Shown here in pieces: positions 38,925 to 48,779 of a DNA stretch of 64,000 bases (position 1 is its first letter; each line of letters opens with the position of its first letter). The translations under genes and the position numbers were made by a program. The DNA is from Gordonia amicalis NBRC 100051 = JCM 11271 (GTDB lineage Bacteria; Actinomycetota; Actinomycetes; Mycobacteriales; Mycobacteriaceae). The stretch is taken from positions 1 to 64,000 of the forward strand of contig NZ_BANS01000004.1 of assembly GCF_000332995.1 (NCBI RefSeq). The letters run 5' to 3'. The notes under the pieces are model-generated. The model worked only from the letters and a program-made list of their open reading frames with translations. It was not told where the DNA came from and searched no databases.

Positions 38925-41173
38925 CCGAACTGGCGCTGGCGGATTCGCTGTCCGACGTTCTCGGCCCCAAGCCGGCGGAGAAGCTCGCCGCACTCGGCGT
39001 GACCACCGTCGGCGAACTGCTGCGCTACACGCCCCGTCGCTACATCCGCCGTGGTCTCGTGGCCGACCATCAGCGGCCCGAACCCGGCGAGTGGCTGACC
39101 ATCGTCGGCCGGATCACCAAGTCCGATCTGATCCAGATGAAGAGCCGCCGTGGACAGTTCCTGAAGGTCAAGGTCACCGACGAGAACGAGGTCTACGAGG
39201 CGAGCTTCTTCAATCCGAAGTTCATCAGGCATCAGCTGCGCCCGGGTGCCCGGGTGATGATGGCCGGTACGGTCAAGTACTTCCGCGAGCAGATCCAGTT
39301 GTCCCATCCGGAGTGGATGATCCTGCCCGACGGCGATCCCGAGATCGATCACGTCGTCGGCTCCAAGATGCTGACCGAGATGTATGCGATCGAGGAGGAG
39401 GTCACCCGGGAACATGGCGGTGCGCATCCGTTGGTCGCGATGTTCGACCGCGAGATCCTCCCGATGTATCCGGCCACCAAAGACGTACAGACCTGGGACA
39501 TCCTGGGCGCCGTGCGGCGGGTGCTGGACCATTGCGCGCCGATCCCCGACGCGCTGACCGACGCGCAGCGCCGGGAACGCGGACTGGTCTCCACCGACGA
39601 GGCGATCCGCAAGATCCACCTACCGGACTCCGAGGACGATGTGAAGGTCGCCTCGCATCGGCTGAAGTTCGACGAGGCGCTGGCGATCCAGACGGTGCTC
39701 GCACAGCGACGGCTCGAGGGCCGCAGTGAAGCGGCTCCGCCGTGCCCGCATGTGCCCGGCGGTCTCGAGGACAAGCTGCGGGAGCGTCTTCCGTTCACGC
39801 TCACCGAGGGGCAGCTCGCGGTGGGGGAGGAACTCGCCGAGGACCTGGCTCTGGCGCAACCGATGTCGCGGCTGCTGCAGGGTGAGGTCGGTTCCGGTAA
39901 GACCCTCGTCTCGCTGCTCGCGATGCTGCGGGTCGTCGACAACGGATACCAGTGCGCAATCCTCGCACCCACCGAAGTGCTTGCGGCGCAGCATCACCGA
40001 ACGATGAAGAAGATGCTGGGCGACCTGGCCGAGGGTGGTGAGCTGACCGCGGCCGAGGGGGCGACCCGTATCGCCCTGCTGACCGGATCGATGAAGACCA
40101 AAGGTCGGCGCGAGACGCTGCTCGACGTGGTCACCGGCTCGGCGGGCATCGTCATCGGTACGCACGCCCTGCTGGAGGAGAAGGTCGAGTTCTTCGACCT
40201 CGGCCTCGTGGTGATCGACGAACAACACCGGTTCGGTGTCGAACAGCGTGATGTGTTGCGCGGCAAGGGGCGTGACGGCCGTATCCCGCACTTCCTGGTG
40301 ATGACCGCGACGCCGATCCCGCGCACCGTCGCGATGACCGCCTTCGGCGATCTAGAGACGTCGGTCCTGCGCGAGTTGCCGCGCGGCCGCCAGCCGATCT
40401 CGACGTCGGTGGTCCCGATGGGCAGGCAGAACTGGGTCGACCGGGTGTGGTCACGTGCCAACGAGGAGATCGACGCCGGCCGACAGGTCTACGTCGTGTG
40501 CTCGCGCATCGGCGACGACGACGCCCCGGAACCCGCAGCCGACGACGACGAGAAGGGTCCGAAGACCACGTCGGTCGTCGAGCAGTACGAGGCTCTCGTG
40601 GCCGGTCCGTTCGCGCATCGGCGAGTCGAGATGTTGCACGGTCGCCTGGCGCCCGAGGAGAAGAACGCGATCATGGACGCGTTCGGACGGGGCGAGGTCG
40701 ATGTCCTGGTGTCCACCACCGTCATCGAGGTCGGTGTGGACGTGCCGAACGCGACCACGATGGTGATCGTCGACGCCGAACGGTTCGGGGTGAGCCAGCT
40801 TCATCAGCTGCGTGGACGTGTCGGTCGTGGCCAGCACGCCGGCCTGTGTCTGCTGATGACGCACAGCAAGGACATCTCCCAATCGATGCAGCGTCTGCGT
40901 GCCGTGGCGGGGTCCAACGACGGCTTCGAACTGGCCCGTGTGGACCTCGAACAACGCCGCGAAGGTGACCTGCTCGGGTCGCTGCAGTCCGGCGTCAACA
41001 CCTCGCTGCGGTTCCTGTCCTTGCTCGAGGACGTGGAGGTCATCGAGGATGCGCGCGGACTCGCCGAGGACGTGGTGAGCGAGGACATCACGCTTCTGCA
41101 CCACCGCCCGCTCGCGGACCTCGTCGACGGGATTCTGGTGCCGCAGAAGATCGCGTATCTCGACAAGTCCTGA
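38921..41173 (+). CDS. recG: ATP-dependent DNA helicase RecG
   Basis: RecG remodels stalled replication forks and branched DNA. It has 750 residues: N-terminal wedge/OB domain (about 1-250), Walker [19 protein letters not shown], Walker B variant [32 protein letters not shown], and the helicase C domain with [12 protein letters not shown] and [15 protein letters not shown]. An acidic insert near [10 protein letters not shown] is common in actinobacterial RecG. The start overlaps the DAK2 stop. Confidence 0.97.
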   Translation: MTELALADSLSDVLGPKPAEKLAALGVTTVGELLRYTPRRYIRRGLVADHQRPEPGEWLTIVGRITKSDLIQMKSRRGQFLKVKVTDENEVYEASFFNPKFIRHQLRPGARVMMAGTVKYFREQIQLSHPEWMILPDGDPEIDHVVGSKMLTEMYAIEEEVTREHGGAHPLVAMFDREILPMYPATKDVQTWDILGAVRRVLDHCAPIPDALTDAQRRERGLVSTDEAIRKIHLPDSEDDVKVASHRLKFDEALAIQTVLAQRRLEGRSEAAPPCPHVPGGLEDKLRERLPFTLTEGQLAVGEELAEDLALAQPMSRLLQGEVGSGKTLVSLLAMLRVVDNGYQCAILAPTEVLAAQHHRTMKKMLGDLAEGGELTAAEGATRIALLTGSMKTKGRRETLLDVVTGSAGIVIGTHALLEEKVEFFDLGLVVIDEQHRFGVEQRDVLRGKGRDGRIPHFLVMTATPIPRTVAMTAFGDLETSVLRELPRGRQPISTSVVPMGRQNWVDRVWSRANEEIDAGRQVYVVCSRIGDDDAPEPAADDDEKGPKTTSVVEQYEALVAGPFAHRRVEMLHGRLAPEEKNAIMDAFGRGEVDVLVSTTVIEVGVDVPNATTMVIVDAERFGVSQLHQLRGRVGRGQHAGLCLLMTHSKDISQSMQRLRAVAGSNDGFELARVDLEQRREGDLLGSLQSGVNTSLRFLSLLEDVEVIEDARGLAEDVVSEDITLLHHRPLADLVDGILVPQKIAYLDKS

Positions 41174-41285
41174 CCGTCGGCTGATCCCGCCGTCGTGTTT
41201 CCCTCACGCCGAGCAGATCCGGTCAGCGCGAAGGAAACCGCCCATCGCGAGGTGAACCGCTGCGCGGAAACAGGTTTCACGTTTC

Positions 41286-42110
41286 GTGGAACCTCGCCGC
41301 CCGGCGCTGCGTCAAAGTCCCATGGTCCTCCGCGACGCGACGTTCCGATCGCCGACGCTCCGGCGGCTCCGCATGCGGGTGCGGTGGATCGCCTGGAGAT
41401 CATCGGCATCGGGGTCGTGGTCGGCCCGGCAGTGGTCGCTGCTGGTCTTCGCGGTCGTCACGGCGATCGTGGTCGCGGTGGGATCAGGTGGATTCGGTCC
41501 GCAGTCCGACATCGACCCGCGAGTGCGGACGCTGGCGCGAGAAGCTCTGGCGCGCTTGGCGTCCATCCCCGTGCACGCACAGCGTCCCGACCGCGACGAC
41601 TACGACCGAAGCGCGTTCGGCGCGGCGTGGACGGATGCGGTGGCCGTGGCCGGGGGTGGCAACGGATGCGACACCCGCAACGACATCCTGGCCCGAGATC
41701 TACAGGACATCCGGGCGGGACCGGTGTCGAGTTGTCCGCGCGCGGTTCTCGCGGGGGAGTTCCGGAGCCCGTACAGCGGCGAGTTCGTGGTGTTCCGCCG
41801 CGACCGCAACGCGTCGAGTGTGCAGATCGACCACATCGTGCCGCTGGCCTACGCATGGGACATGGGTGCGTGGTCGTGGGAACTCGGCCGACGACTGAGC
41901 TTCGCCAACGACCCGGCCAACCTCGTCGCCGTCGACGGCCCCTCGAATCAGGACAAGAGTGACTCCGAACCGGGCCGGTGGATGCCACCGGTCCGCGGGT
42001 TCTGGTGCCAGTACGCGATCCAGTTCGTGATGGTCAGCGCGACATACGGTTTGACGGTCGATGCCGAATCGCGTGAGGTGCTGACCGACGCGTTGCGGTG
42101 CGGACAGTGA
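41286..42110 (+). CDS. Membrane-anchored or secreted HNH endonuclease family protein
   Basis: Up to 274 residues. After a basic N-terminus a hydrophobic helix (LLVFAVVTAIVVAVGSGGF) acts as signal anchor; the remainder carries the HNH core IDHIVPLAYAWDMGAWSW, then NDPANLVAVDGPSNQDKSD and the PPxxGFWCQYAIQFVMV tail seen in the DUF1524/GmrSD-type HNH family. Two Cys pairs suggest an oxidising, extracytoplasmic location. Start is uncertain: GTG 41286, ATG 41322 and ATG 41373 are possible, none with a clear ribosome site. It is likely a secreted nuclease for DNA or RNA scavenging or competition; activity is inferred. Confidence 0.8.
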   Translation: MEPRRPALRQSPMVLRDATFRSPTLRRLRMRVRWIAWRSSASGSWSARQWSLLVFAVVTAIVVAVGSGGFGPQSDIDPRVRTLAREALARLASIPVHAQRPDRDDYDRSAFGAAWTDAVAVAGGGNGCDTRNDILARDLQDIRAGPVSSCPRAVLAGEFRSPYSGEFVVFRRDRNASSVQIDHIVPLAYAWDMGAWSWELGRRLSFANDPANLVAVDGPSNQDKSDSEPGRWMPPVRGFWCQYAIQFVMVSATYGLTVDAESREVLTDALRCGQ

Positions 42111-42120
42111 GGCGGCGAGC

Positions 42121-42726
42121 TCAGGCCGAGAACGTCGGTTTGCCTCCGGTGGGCCGTTTGAGCTGCGAGAAGGCAGACGTGGCCCCGAGCGTGACGATCG
42201 CGGAGTAGAGGGCCTCGGCCTCGTCACCGGTCGGGATGTCGGAGAGCACCGGGCCGAAGAAGTGGGTTCCGTTGATCCCGGTGATCGGGCTGCCGCCGGT
42301 CTCGCCCAGGACATCCTGACTGCGTTGGTGCGCTGTCCTCAGGGCATCGTCGAACGAGTCGTCGTCCATGGCCTCGGCCAGTTCACCGGGGAGTCCGGCC
42401 TCGACGAGGATCTCCGAGACGACCGCGGGGGTCATCTCGTCACCCGCGTGGTGAAAACGCCGGCCGACCGCCGAGTAGAGGGGCCCGATCGCGTCCGCGC
42501 CGTTCTTCGCGACGGCGGCCATGAACACCCGGCCGAGCCGGCGGGAGGTGTCCAGTTGCCGTCGCTGCTGGTCCGATGCGGGTTCCCGATCCTCGTTGAG
42601 GACGGCCAGACTCATGACGTGCCAGTCGACCGAGTCATCGTGTCTCCCGGCCTGGTCGGCGAGCCACCGCGATGCGGCCCACGCGAAGGGACACACCGGA
42701 TCGAAGTAGAAGTCGAAGCGGTTCAT
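42121..42726 (-). CDS. DsbA-like, mycothiol-linked reductase with one active-site Cys
   Basis: A 201-residue cytosolic thioredoxin-fold protein close to M. tuberculosis Rv2466c, a mycothiol-dependent reductase (shared DPxCP, SRW and HVMSLAVLNEDRE blocks). The active site is CPFA (Cys12, Ala15) where Rv2466c has CPWC, so only the attacking cysteine remains and the protein should work by a monothiol, mycothiol-assisted route. AGGAG precedes ATG 42726. It is 46 bp downstream of the DUF302 gene and the last gene of the apparent MMPL-DUF302-DsbA operon. Confidence 0.83.
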   Translation of the reverse strand: MNRFDFYFDPVCPFAWAASRWLADQAGRHDDSVDWHVMSLAVLNEDREPASDQQRRQLDTSRRLGRVFMAAVAKNGADAIGPLYSAVGRRFHHAGDEMTPAVVSEILVEAGLPGELAEAMDDDSFDDALRTAHQRSQDVLGETGGSPITGINGTHFFGPVLSDIPTGDEAEALYSAIVTLGATSAFSQLKRPTGGKPTFSA

Positions 42727-42772
42727 GACAACTCCTGTCGTGTCAGGGATTCTGTTCTGGGATCGGCGGGGG

Positions 42773-43177
42773 TCAGGACTGGTTCGACAGTGCGTCGATC
42801 GCGGCCTGCAGCTTCGTGGCGGCATCACGTGCGACGGACTCGAGTTCGGGCTCACCCGAGACCTGAACCATCAGATCCGGATTCATCGCCTCGACGAGTG
42901 TCGTGCCGGGATGGTCCGGGTCCGACCGGACGACGACGTTGCACGGCAGCAGCAGTCCGATCTGGCGTTGGACCCCGAGTGCTCGGTTTGCCAGAGGCGG
43001 ATTGCAGGCGCCCAGGATCAGGTACTGCTCCATGTCCTCGTCGAGCTTCTTCTTCATGGTGGCCTGGACATCGATCTCGGTGAGGACTCCGAAACCCTGG
43101 TCGGCGAGTGCGGCGCGGGTGCGCTCGACCGCTTCGTCGAAGGGGACGGCCAGCGTGGTGTTCAGTGCGAGGGACAT
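42773..43177 (-). CDS. DUF302 family protein
   Basis: A 134-residue cytosolic alpha/beta protein of the DUF302 family (GFGVLTEIDVQATMKKKL, LGACNPPLANRAL, LLPCNVVVR). Two cysteines, in GACNPP and LLPCNV, are conserved in the family. DUF302 genes frequently sit beside CsoR/CstR-type regulators and sulfur or metal stress genes; the molecular function is not known. AAAGGAA precedes ATG 43177. It is 76 bp after the MMPL gene. Confidence 0.85.
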   Translation of the reverse strand: MSLALNTTLAVPFDEAVERTRAALADQGFGVLTEIDVQATMKKKLDEDMEQYLILGACNPPLANRALGVQRQIGLLLPCNVVVRSDPDHPGTTLVEAMNPDLMVQVSGEPELESVARDAATKLQAAIDALSNQS

Positions 43178-43253
43178 TGTGTTCCTTTCGGTTCGGACCC
43201 GGCCCGGGCCAGACGGTTGTCCGCTGGCCCGGGACGGAATCCGGTTCGGGTTG

Positions 43254-45416
43254 TCAGTGCGCGAAGCTGATCTTGGGCAGGATGCGGCGCAACCAGGCGG
43301 GCGACCACCATGCCGCGCGACGCGTGATCCGCAACAGCGCCGGAAGGAGTGTGAGACGGATCAGGACGGCATCCAGCAGAACGGCGACACCGAGGATGAT
43401 CCCCATCTCCTTCGGGGGAAGAGGTTCGGCCAGGGCGAAGGTGAAGAACACCGCCACCATGACCGCTGCCGCGGCGAAGATGATCCGGCCGGAGTGCGCC
43501 ATCCCGTCGATCTGTGCCTGTGTGGCGTTGTCGGACCGCTCGAAGTGTTCCTTCGCGGTGGCGAGCAGGAAGACCGTGTAGTCCATCGCGATCGCGAAGA
43601 TCATCGCGAAGAAGAACACCGGTCCCCACCCGTCGAGGAAGCCCTGTGGTGTGAAGCCCAACAGGTCCGCGAGGTGCCCGTCCTGGAAGATGAGCTTTGC
43701 GACGCCGAAGGCAGCTGCCGTCGACAACAGGCTGACCACGGTGCCGATCAGGGCGATCAGAGGTGCCTGCAGCGAGACCAGGAGCAACAGGAAGCCCAGG
43801 ATGAGGATGACGGCGACAACCAGCGGGAAGTAGTCGTTCAGGGCCTGCTGGAGGTCCAGGTTCTCAGTGGGCGCGCCACCGACCAGTGCACCGTCGGGCA
43901 GGGTGCTGCGCAGGTCGTCGACGATCGTGCCCATCTGCTCGTCGGACGGGTCGACCGACGGGAGTGCCTGCATCAGAACGTAATCCGAGCCATCTGCGGA
44001 GGGCATCGGGGGAGTCACCATCTCGATTCCCGGCGACTGAGAAGCGGCCTGGGCGGTCTGCTGTGCCTCGTTGGCAGGTGCGACGATCTGCAACATCCCG
44101 GGTGCGCCCTCACCCATCTGTGACTGGACGAGTTCGTAGCCCTGACGCACCGGTGCATCCTCGGGGACGACGGTGATCGACGGCATCGCGACCTTCAGGC
44201 CGAAGACCGGGATCGCCAACGCGATGAGAACGGCGAGGGAACCGGCGGCCACGGTCCACGGGTGACGGTGCAGGAAGAGTCCCCAGCGGGCGAACACCGG
44301 TGAACGGTGCTGCTGACGGCGGGCATACGGCATCGACACCGCATTGACCCGGGGACCCAGCTTGCCCAGCGCGGCGGGCAGAAGTGTCAGGGTTGCCGCC
44401 AGGACGAAGACGACGGCGAGCATGATGCCCACGGCCATCGTTCGCACCGCGGGTGCGGGAACCAGCAACACGGCCGACAAGCTCACCAGGACGGTGATGC
44501 CGGAGAGCAACACCGCTTTTCCTGCGGTGTCCATGGTCTCGGCGACCGCGGCACGCATGTTGTCGCCGTAACCGCGCATGGCATCGCGGAAGCGCGACAC
44601 GATGAACAGTGCGTAGTCGATGCCCAGGGCCAGAGCGAACATCATGGCGAAGTTGATCGCCCACACCGAGATCGGGGTGACCTGGTTCAGCAGGACCAGT
44701 CCGCCGGCGGACGCGACGAGTCCGGCGATGGTCAGCAGCAAGGGAAGTCCGGCCGCGACCAGCGACCCGAAGGCCAGCACCATGATCGTCAAGGTGACCG
44801 GCCAGGAGAACAGCTCGGCCTTGATCATCGCGTCGTGATTGGCCTTGTTGAAGTCACTCCACAACGCGGACGCACCGGTCGGGTAGACCTCGACACCGTT
44901 CCCGGACAGCCCGGTCAGCTCGTCTTTGTGTTCGTCGACTGCCCGCACCATGTCGTCGGTGTTGGCAGCAGCGCCGATGATGACGATGCCGGTGTGACCG
45001 TCGGGACTGATGGACATTCCCGGTTGTGGTGGCACGACCTGGGCGAATCGGTCATCGGTCGCCGCGAGTTCGGTGATCTTTCCGACGACGGCCTGGACCG
45101 CGGGACTCTCGACGCGATCGCGGTCGGAATGGACGACCACCTGCACCGCAGCCGAGGAGTTGCCGCCGAAGTGCTGCTGGGCCAGTTCGCGGACCTGGAC
45201 GGACTCGGACCCGTTCGCCTGCCATCCGGCGCCGGCGAGTGAGGAGAACACCGAGGGCGCCGCCGCTCCCAGAACCACCAGGAGGAGCACCCACACACCG
45301 AACACCCAACGGGCGCGGCCGGCCATCGTCGCGCCCCAGCGACCGAGGATTCCGGCTGCGGAACCTGTTGGGTCAGGTGTTGCTTCGTCTTCGGACAGGG
45401 CCGTCTTCGGCGCCAT
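43254..45416 (-). CDS. MMPL-family RND transporter
   Basis: A 720-residue inner-membrane RND-type transporter with two repeats of about six helices and two extracytoplasmic loops. Proton-relay Asp-Tyr pairs are visible in ALALGIDYALFIVSRFRD and IFAIAMDYTVFLLATAKEHF. Mycobacterial relatives export lipids, but this short form lacks a long C-terminal tail and may have another substrate. It begins directly downstream of two CsoR/CstR-type palindromes and is divergent from the regulator, so it is very likely the main target gene. AAGGAA precedes ATG 45416. Confidence 0.9.
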   Translation of the reverse strand: MAPKTALSEDEATPDPTGSAAGILGRWGATMAGRARWVFGVWVLLLVVLGAAAPSVFSSLAGAGWQANGSESVQVRELAQQHFGGNSSAAVQVVVHSDRDRVESPAVQAVVGKITELAATDDRFAQVVPPQPGMSISPDGHTGIVIIGAAANTDDMVRAVDEHKDELTGLSGNGVEVYPTGASALWSDFNKANHDAMIKAELFSWPVTLTIMVLAFGSLVAAGLPLLLTIAGLVASAGGLVLLNQVTPISVWAINFAMMFALALGIDYALFIVSRFRDAMRGYGDNMRAAVAETMDTAGKAVLLSGITVLVSLSAVLLVPAPAVRTMAVGIMLAVVFVLAATLTLLPAALGKLGPRVNAVSMPYARRQQHRSPVFARWGLFLHRHPWTVAAGSLAVLIALAIPVFGLKVAMPSITVVPEDAPVRQGYELVQSQMGEGAPGMLQIVAPANEAQQTAQAASQSPGIEMVTPPMPSADGSDYVLMQALPSVDPSDEQMGTIVDDLRSTLPDGALVGGAPTENLDLQQALNDYFPLVVAVILILGFLLLLVSLQAPLIALIGTVVSLLSTAAAFGVAKLIFQDGHLADLLGFTPQGFLDGWGPVFFFAMIFAIAMDYTVFLLATAKEHFERSDNATQAQIDGMAHSGRIIFAAAAVMVAVFFTFALAEPLPPKEMGIILGVAVLLDAVLIRLTLLPALLRITRRAAWWSPAWLRRILPKISFAH

Positions 45417-45433
45417 GAGATTCCTTTCGTCTG

Positions 45434-45449
45434 ATACCCGTAGGGGTAT
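45434..45449. promoter_or_regulatory. CsoR/CstR-type operator box 1
   Basis: ATACCCGTAGGGGTAT, a 16-bp palindrome with one mismatch at the centre, 18 bases upstream of the MMPL start in the divergent MMPL-regulator gap. Confidence 0.8.
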
Positions 45450-45465
45450 TGGATCTGGCGCGAAG

Positions 45466-45481
45466 ATACCCCGGGGGGTAT
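45466..45481. promoter_or_regulatory. CsoR/CstR-type operator box 2
   Basis: ATACCCCGGGGGGTAT, 32 bp (about three helical turns) from box 1 and 69 bases before the regulator start. The pair should let one regulator control both directions. Confidence 0.8.
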
Positions 45482-45538
45482 GGTGGCGTCAAGGATCCAC
45501 AGCTCCGACTACCGAGAGCTGTGGGTGTTGAAACATGA

Positions 45539-45841
<303 letters not shown>

Positions 45842-45877
45842 CGGGCGGTCCGGGGCCGGTGGCCGAGTAGGAGCGAA

Positions 45878-45913
45878 CGAAAGAGGGGGCCGAGGCATCG
45901 GCCCCCTCTTTCG
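45878..45913. terminator. Bidirectional terminator after the regulator gene
   Basis: A perfect 16-bp stem (45878-45893 with 45898-45913) with a GGCA loop; CTTTC closes the plus-strand side. It separates the convergent regulator and DUF2892 genes. Confidence 0.85.
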
Positions 45914-45951
45914 TGGATGTGGGTGTTTTCGTGGGTGGGTGAGCAGGGCGC

Positions 45952-46188
45952 TCAGCGGGGGTATGTGGCGCGAGGGAGTCCCGCCTTCGACATGAGCAGG
46001 CTGGCGGGGCACCATCCGACGGCGCTGTAGAGCAGCAGATTGGCGGCCACGAAGAGGGTGAGCACGGTCCACCACGGGGACACTGTCAGCACGAGGATGA
46101 CGCTGATCGTCACCATCACGCCCGCGAGCGCGGGCACCATTCTCTCCACCGTCAATCGGGGCTCGTGAGTACCGGTTGCGCGTGTCAT
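45952..46188 (-). CDS. DUF2892 membrane protein
   Basis: A 78-residue protein with two membrane helices (about 20-37 and 40-58) and the family ending GWCPASLLMSKAG. DUF2892 is the membrane part found fused to rhodanese in YgaP, and stand-alone copies often lie with sulfur-stress genes. AAGGAAG precedes ATG 46188. The upstream palindrome at 46240-46265 places it in the same regulon as the MMPL genes. Confidence 0.85.
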   Translation of the reverse strand: MTRATGTHEPRLTVERMVPALAGVMVTISVILVLTVSPWWTVLTLFVAANLLLYSAVGWCPASLLMSKAGLPRATYPR

Positions 46189-46239
46189 GGGGTCTTCCTT
46201 CTGCTGGGGACGTGTGAACGCCCGGGATCGATGGCAATG

Positions 46240-46265
46240 CCACTATACCCCCTGGGGTATAGTGG
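46240..46265. promoter_or_regulatory. CsoR/CstR-type operator box 3 (extended palindrome)
   Basis: A 26-bp palindrome with 12-bp perfect arms around CT, containing the same 16-bp core (46245-46260, ATACCC-N4-GGGTAT). It lies 51 bases upstream of the DUF2892 start and 37 bases upstream of the small Cys protein gene, between divergent genes. Confidence 0.85.
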
Positions 46266-46302
46266 CGGCGTTGTCTCGAACTCGAACGTAAGGACCGAGA
46301 GC

Positions 46303-46461
46303 ATGTGTTCACCGGTGAAGTGCCCAACGTGTGGCAAGACGACCTGGTCGGGGTGCGGTCGTCATGTCGACGCCCTCAAACGCCGCATTCTCGACTCTCA
46401 GTGGTGCGACGGGCACAAGCAGGCGCCGTCCCCGCGCTCGAAGTGGTGGTCCAGAGCCTGA
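46303..46461 (+). CDS. Small Cys/His-rich (zinc-ribbon-like) protein
   Basis: A 52-residue protein with MCSPVKCPTCGKTTWSGCG and a second WCDGHK block: Cys at 2, 7, 10, 18 and 35 and His at 21 and 38. Small proteins with CxTCGKxTWxGCGxHV are widespread in bacteria without assigned function. The cysteines could bind zinc, copper or polysulfide. AAGGA lies upstream of ATG 46303, and the strong palindrome box 3 precedes it, so it is probably induced with the transporter genes. A longer in-frame ATG at 46165 would run through the operator and is rejected. Confidence 0.7.
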   Translation: MCSPVKCPTCGKTTWSGCGRHVDALKRRILDSQWCDGHKQAPSPRSKWWSRA

Positions 46462-46572
46462 CCGGACCGGATAGCTCTTTGGGGACGTGCTCGGCCCGGC
46501 GCTACTCTTGAGGACGGCATACATCCCGCGGCGGCATCGTCGCGGCGACCACCCGCGAAGTCGAGGATGTTG

Positions 46573-47856
46573 ATGAGCGCACCCACCGCAGAGCCCTCCG
46601 TCGCAAGAGACGAGTCCGGAACCGAGAAGGTCGTCCTCGGACTCGCGCGAGCGGCGAAATCGGCATCCCGCTCGCTGGGTGGTCTCACGTCGGCGGACAA
46701 GAACGAGGTCCTGCTCGCGGCAGCTGACGCCATCGAATCCGCGTCGGAGACGATCCTCACCGCCAACGCCGAGGACATCGCGCGCGCCGAGGAGGCGGGC
46801 ACCGAGGCGAGCCTGCTCGATCGCCTGCGTCTCGACGAATCCCGTGTCGTCGGCATCGCGAACGGTCTGCGTCAGGTCGCGGTCCTGCCCGATCCGATCG
46901 GTGAGATCGTCTCCGGCAAGACACTGCCCAACGGACTTCAACTCCGACAGGTACGGGTTCCCCTCGGTGTCGTCGGCATCGTCTACGAGGCGCGGCCCAA
47001 CGTCACGGTCGACGCCTTCGGGATCGCCTTCAAGTCGGGTAACGCGGTGCTGCTCCGCGGTTCGTCGTCGGCCGCGTCGTCGAACGCCGAACTCGTCCGC
47101 GTCCTGCGAGAGACCCTGTCCGCGAAGGGCGTCAGCGCTGATGCCGTGTCGCTGCTGCCCAGCGAGGACCGCTCGAGCGTCACCGCGCTCATCCGCGCCC
47201 GCGGACTCGTCGACGTCGTGATCCCGCGCGGCGGTGCCGGTCTCATCGAGGCCGTCGTCTCCAACGCGACCGTCCCCACCATCGAGACCGGCGTGGGCAA
47301 CTGCCACGTCTACGTGCACGCCCTCGCCGACCTCGACGTCGCCGTCCGCGTCATCCTGAACTCCAAGACCCGCCGGCCGAGTGTCTGTAACACCGCCGAG
47401 ACGGTCCTGATCGACAAGGCGGTGGCGGCCGACGCGCTGCCTCGCATCACCCAGGTCCTGCAGTCCCAGGGCGTCGTGATCCACGGTGACGAGCCGGGCA
47501 TGGAACCGGCCACCGAGGACGACTGGACCAAGGAGTATCTGTCGATGGACATCGCGATGAAGGTCGTCGACGACCTCGACGCCGCCGTCTCCCACATCGA
47601 CTCCTACGGCACCGGTCACACCGAGGCGATCATCACCACCGACCTCGCCGCCGCGGACGAGTTCACCCGCCGCGTGGACGCCGCCGCCGTCATGGTGAAC
47701 GCCTCCACCGCCTTCACCGACGGCGAGCAGTTCGGGTTCGGCGCCGAGATCGGCATCTCCACCCAGAAGCTGCACGCCCGCGGCCCGATGGGCCTGCCCG
47801 AGCTGACCTCGACCAAGTGGCTGGTCTGGGGCAACGGCCACGTTCGGCCGGCCTGA
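46573..47856 (+). CDS. proA: Gamma-glutamyl phosphate reductase
   Basis: ProA reduces gamma-glutamyl phosphate to glutamate semialdehyde in proline synthesis. It has 427 residues; the catalytic Cys lies in [11 protein letters not shown] and the NADPH-binding region in [19 protein letters not shown] 46573 is preferred over ATG 46567 because GAGG lies 6 bases upstream. A TACTCT box at 46503-46508 could be its -10. Its stop overlaps the MoxR start (TGATG). Locus order matches Rv2427c. Confidence 0.96.
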   Translation: MSAPTAEPSVARDESGTEKVVLGLARAAKSASRSLGGLTSADKNEVLLAAADAIESASETILTANAEDIARAEEAGTEASLLDRLRLDESRVVGIANGLRQVAVLPDPIGEIVSGKTLPNGLQLRQVRVPLGVVGIVYEARPNVTVDAFGIAFKSGNAVLLRGSSSAASSNAELVRVLRETLSAKGVSADAVSLLPSEDRSSVTALIRARGLVDVVIPRGGAGLIEAVVSNATVPTIETGVGNCHVYVHALADLDVAVRVILNSKTRRPSVCNTAETVLIDKAVAADALPRITQVLQSQGVVIHGDEPGMEPATEDDWTKEYLSMDIAMKVVDDLDAAVSHIDSYGTGHTEAIITTDLAAADEFTRRVDAAAVMVNASTAFTDGEQFGFGAEIGISTQKLHARGPMGLPELTSTKWLVWGNGHVRPA

Positions 47857-48779
47857 TGACGGGCTCCACGGAGTACACCGGTTCCGGACCACAGGTCGTC
47901 CCGTCGTTCACCTCCGTCGACGACGTCGTCGCACGGCTCCGCGACACCGGCTACCTCGCCGACGACGCCACGGCGACGTCGACCTTCCTCGCCGACCGGC
48001 TGGGCAAGCCGCTGCTCGTCGAGGGACCCGCGGGTGTCGGCAAGACCGAACTGGCCAAGTCGATCGCCGCAGCCACGGATGCCGAGCTCGTCCGCCTGCA
48101 GTGCTACGAGGGCATCGACGAGGCCCGCGCGCTCTACGAGTGGAACCATGCCAAGCAGATCCTGCACATCCAGGCGACGGGCAACCGCGCCTGGGAAGAG
48201 GCGAAGACCGACATCTTCTCCGACGAGTTCCTGCTGCCGCGGCCGCTGCTGAAGGCGATCTCGCGCGAGGGTTCGACCGTGCTGCTGATCGACGAGGTCG
48301 ACAAGGCCGACGTCGACATGGAGGGGCTGCTCCTCGAGGTGCTCAGCGACTTCGCGATCACCATCCCCGAGATGGGAACCGTTGCCGCGCAGCGCCGACC
48401 GATCGTGCTGCTCACCTCGAACGCCACGCGTGAACTGTCCGAGGCGCTCAAGCGTCGCTGCCTGTACCTCTACATCGACTTCCCCGACGCCGAGCGGGAG
48501 AAGGAGATCCTCGCGTCGCGGGTGCCGAACCTGTCGGCGTCGCTGAGTGCAGAACTGGTCCGGATCGTCGGTGTGCTGCGGACGCTGGACATCCGCAAGA
48601 AGCCGTCGGTGGCCGAGACGATCGACTGGGCCCACACGCTGCTCGCGCTCGGTGCGGGAGAACAGGCCGACGCCAAGCGCGGCGGACTCGACGACGGCCT
48701 CATCGCCCGCACCCTCGGTGTGGTGCTCAAACACCGGCCCGATCTGAAGACGGCTCTCAAAGAACTCAAGCTGGGCTGA
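47856..48779 (+). CDS. MoxR-family AAA+ ATPase
   Basis: A 307-residue AAA+ ATPase: Walker A GPAGVGKT (57-64), Walker B VLLIDEVDK (142-150), sensor-1 VLLTSNATRE and an arginine-finger region ALKRRCLYLYID. MoxR proteins with a VWA partner act as chaperones that insert or activate metal cofactors (CO dehydrogenase, others) or assemble complexes. The start overlaps the proA stop and its own stop overlaps the VWA gene, so the three are one translation-coupled unit, as in Rv2427c-Rv2425c. Client unknown. Confidence 0.92.
   Translation: MTGSTEYTGSGPQVVPSFTSVDDVVARLRDTGYLADDATATSTFLADRLGKPLLVEGPAGVGKTELAKSIAAATDAELVRLQCYEGIDEARALYEWNHAKQILHIQATGNRAWEEAKTDIFSDEFLLPRPLLKAISREGSTVLLIDEVDKADVDMEGLLLEVLSDFAITIPEMGTVAAQRRPIVLLTSNATRELSEALKRRCLYLYIDFPDAEREKEILASRVPNLSASLSAELVRIVGVLRTLDIRKKPSVAETIDWAHTLLALGAGEQADAKRGGLDDGLIARTLGVVLKHRPDLKTALKELKLG

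Noticed and set aside
46165-46302. Longer start for the small Cys/His protein
   Set aside because: The extension would be translated through the operator palindrome, and the conserved family begins at MCSPVKC (46303).
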